From Sphingomonas sp. LM7 (GTDB taxonomy: Bacteria > Pseudomonadota > Alphaproteobacteria > Sphingomonadales > Sphingomonadaceae), in contig NZ_CP019511.1 of the NCBI RefSeq assembly GCF_002002925.1, forward strand, positions 1,860,001-1,924,000: a stretch of DNA of 64,000 bases, given 5' to 3'. The translations under genes and the position numbers were made by a program. The notes beneath the pieces are model-generated. The model did no database searches, was not told the DNA's origin, and worked only from the letters and a program-made list of their open reading frames with translations. Shown here piece by piece: positions 62,861 to 64,000 of this stretch; the first letter of the stretch is position 1, and each line of letters starts with the position of its first letter.

Positions 62861-64000
62861 TCAGGGCAGCGGATTGCTCGGCGCCACCGCGGTGCCCGCA
62901 CTCGGCCCGGTGGCCGTGCCCGTCAGGCTGACGGCGATATTCCCGGTGGTTGCGCCCGGCGTGTTGCCGTTCGCATTCCAGGTGGCAACCGCGTCATCCT
63001 CGATCCCCGCGCCGCCTTCTACGAAGCCCTGCAGGAAGATCCGCGGATCATGGGTGTTGTCGAGCTCGGAGACGCGCAACCGCAGGACATTGGGTGCGGC
63101 GGTGGCAGAGAGGTTGTTGTTGGCGATATACGCATAGATCTGATTGGTCTCGATATTGCTGCCGGACGACGAGCCGCTCTGGATATTGATGTCGGCAAGC
63201 GTGTTCGTATCGGTCGAATCGATCACGTTGTTGAGCAGCCGCAGATCGAGCCGGGCGCTGCCCTCGCGGGCGATCACGTCGACTGCGGCGCTGTTGTTGA
63301 AGGCGCCCATGTTCACAGTGTTGCCCGAGACGTCGACGATGATGCGCGAACTCTCCTGCGCGAGCAGACGGATGCCGCTGCCCGACGCGTTCGTGGTGCC
63401 CGACTGGCTGAACACGGTGATGTTGGCGTTGTTGGTGATCCGCCCCATCACATTGGCGTTGAGGAACGAGCTGATGTTGATCGCCGCGCCGCCGCTCGCG
63501 CGGATCGTCGGGTTGCCGATGATGTTGAAATTGACCGTGGCGGTGTCGTTGCCGTTGATGTCGATGCCGGTGCCAATCCCGGTATCCACGTTGATGACGT
63601 TGTTGGTGATGTCGATGTTCACGATCGAATCATCCTCGCCGATCACCTGGATCGCCTGCGTGCGCAGCCGCAGGAAATCGCTGTCGAGGATGTCGATGTT
63701 GGTCGTCGGTGCGCCCGCGGCGTTACTGAAGCTGCGGAACTGGAGCCCGCCCTCGCCATTGGTGGCGCTGCTCTGCGTGTCGCGGAAAATGACGTTGTTG
63801 AGCGTCAGGTTGAGGTTCACGTCGGTGTTGACGATGTCGAGGCTGTTGGTTTCCGAGAAGCGGATCTCGGTATTGGTCAGCGACGACGTGCCCGACAGGT
63901 TGATGAACTCGATGCCGCTTTCGTTGGCACCGTCGCCGGCATTGTCGATCAGGCCGTTGTTGAACTGGAAATTGCTGACGTTGATGCCGGTGATGCCGTT
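62861..64000 (-). CDS. right-handed beta-helix repeat protein (N-terminus beyond right edge)
   Basis: The minus-strand frame is open from the window edge to the stop at 62861 (380 codons seen). The sequence is a run of short beta-strand repeats rich in Asn, Ile, Val, Thr and Gly (IVNIDITNNVINVDTGIGTG, IDINGNDTATVNFNI, NNANITVFSQSG), with spacing of about 20-25 residues as in parallel beta-helices. There are no Cys and few charged residues. Such folds occur in adhesins, autotransporter passengers and polysaccharide lyases. The C-terminus here (GTAVAPSNPLP) is not an autotransporter barrel, so this is not a classical type Va autotransporter. The GTG at 63820 is internal, because the repeats continue upstream of it to the edge. 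Confidence 0.75.
   Translation of the reverse strand, partial: NGITGINVSNFQFNNGLIDNAGDGANESGIEFINLSGTSSLTNTEIRFSETNSLDIVNTDVNLNLTLNNVIFRDTQSSATNGEGGLQFRSFSNAAGAPTTNIDILDSDFLRLRTQAIQVIGEDDSIVNIDITNNVINVDTGIGTGIDINGNDTATVNFNIIGNPTIRASGGAAINISSFLNANVMGRITNNANITVFSQSGTTNASGSGIRLLAQESSRIIVDVSGNTVNMGAFNNSAAVDVIAREGSARLDLRLLNNVIDSTDTNTLADINIQSGSSSGSNIETNQIYAYIANNNLSATAAPNVLRLRVSELDNTHDPRIFLQGFVEGGAGIEDDAVATWNANGNTPGATTGNIAVSLTGTATGPSAGTAVAPSNPLP

Overview
The window looks like a chromosomal segment of a GC-rich alphaproteobacterium, most likely a sphingomonad (Sphingomonas or a close relative). The evidence is three large TonB-dependent receptors with DIVVTG/EIVVTG-type TonB boxes, many secreted plant-polysaccharide glycosidases with Sec, Tat or lipoprotein signals, a pentonate dehydratase resembling the Caulobacter/sphingomonad type, an IalB-family protein, and small GC-rich palindromic repeats between genes. 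I see no rRNA or tRNA gene, CRISPR array, transposase or integrase.

Layout. (1) 1-16.7 kb is a beta-glucan region: a TonB receptor (cut by the left edge) downstream of a GH3 glucosidase, a divergent hybrid histidine kinase, an RNB-domain ribonuclease, a GPH-type sugar symporter, a second GH3 enzyme, a LacI-family repressor and a GH144-like (glycoamylase-domain) lipoprotein. (2) 16.9-21.2 kb holds an unknown membrane-anchored coiled-coil protein and an Oar-like TonB receptor. (3) 21.8-40.6 kb is a compact 14-gene, single-strand operon for an extracellular contractile injection system (eCIS, PVC/Afp-like): cap (DUF4255), an unrecognised protein, sheath, two tube proteins, DUF5908, LysM tube protein, VgrG-like spike, PAAR tip, gp25, two large baseplate proteins, AAA+ ATPase and tape measure. 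I see no tail-fibre gene and no obvious cargo. (4) 40.9-62.0 kb is an L-arabinose/arabinan utilisation region: pentonate dehydratase, AraD1/GguC-like FAH-family protein, secreted GH51-GH127-GH27 operon, TonB receptor-GH43-MFS operon, and an ABC importer operon ending in an intracellular GH51 and a GntR/FCD regulator. (5) The right end holds an IalB-family protein and a beta-helix protein cut by the edge.

Three operator families tie the sugar genes together. TGTAACCGGTTACA occurs at the GH3/LacI divergent promoter, before the GH144-like gene and before the second TonB receptor, and is probably read by the LacI protein encoded here. TGAGAACGTTCTCA-like sites occur before the first GH3 gene and between the second TonB receptor and the eCIS operon; their regulator is not in the window. 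A GTCTGACTAAT-type site precedes five arabinose transcription units and is probably read by the GntR/FCD protein. Three copies of a 140-210 bp intergenic repeat sit at transcription-unit ends, and a similar palindrome lies in frame inside the eCIS tape-measure gene.

The most unusual content is the eCIS, with an unknown second gene, a proline-rich insertion in the sheath, and a promoter region shared with a sugar-regulated outer-membrane receptor.
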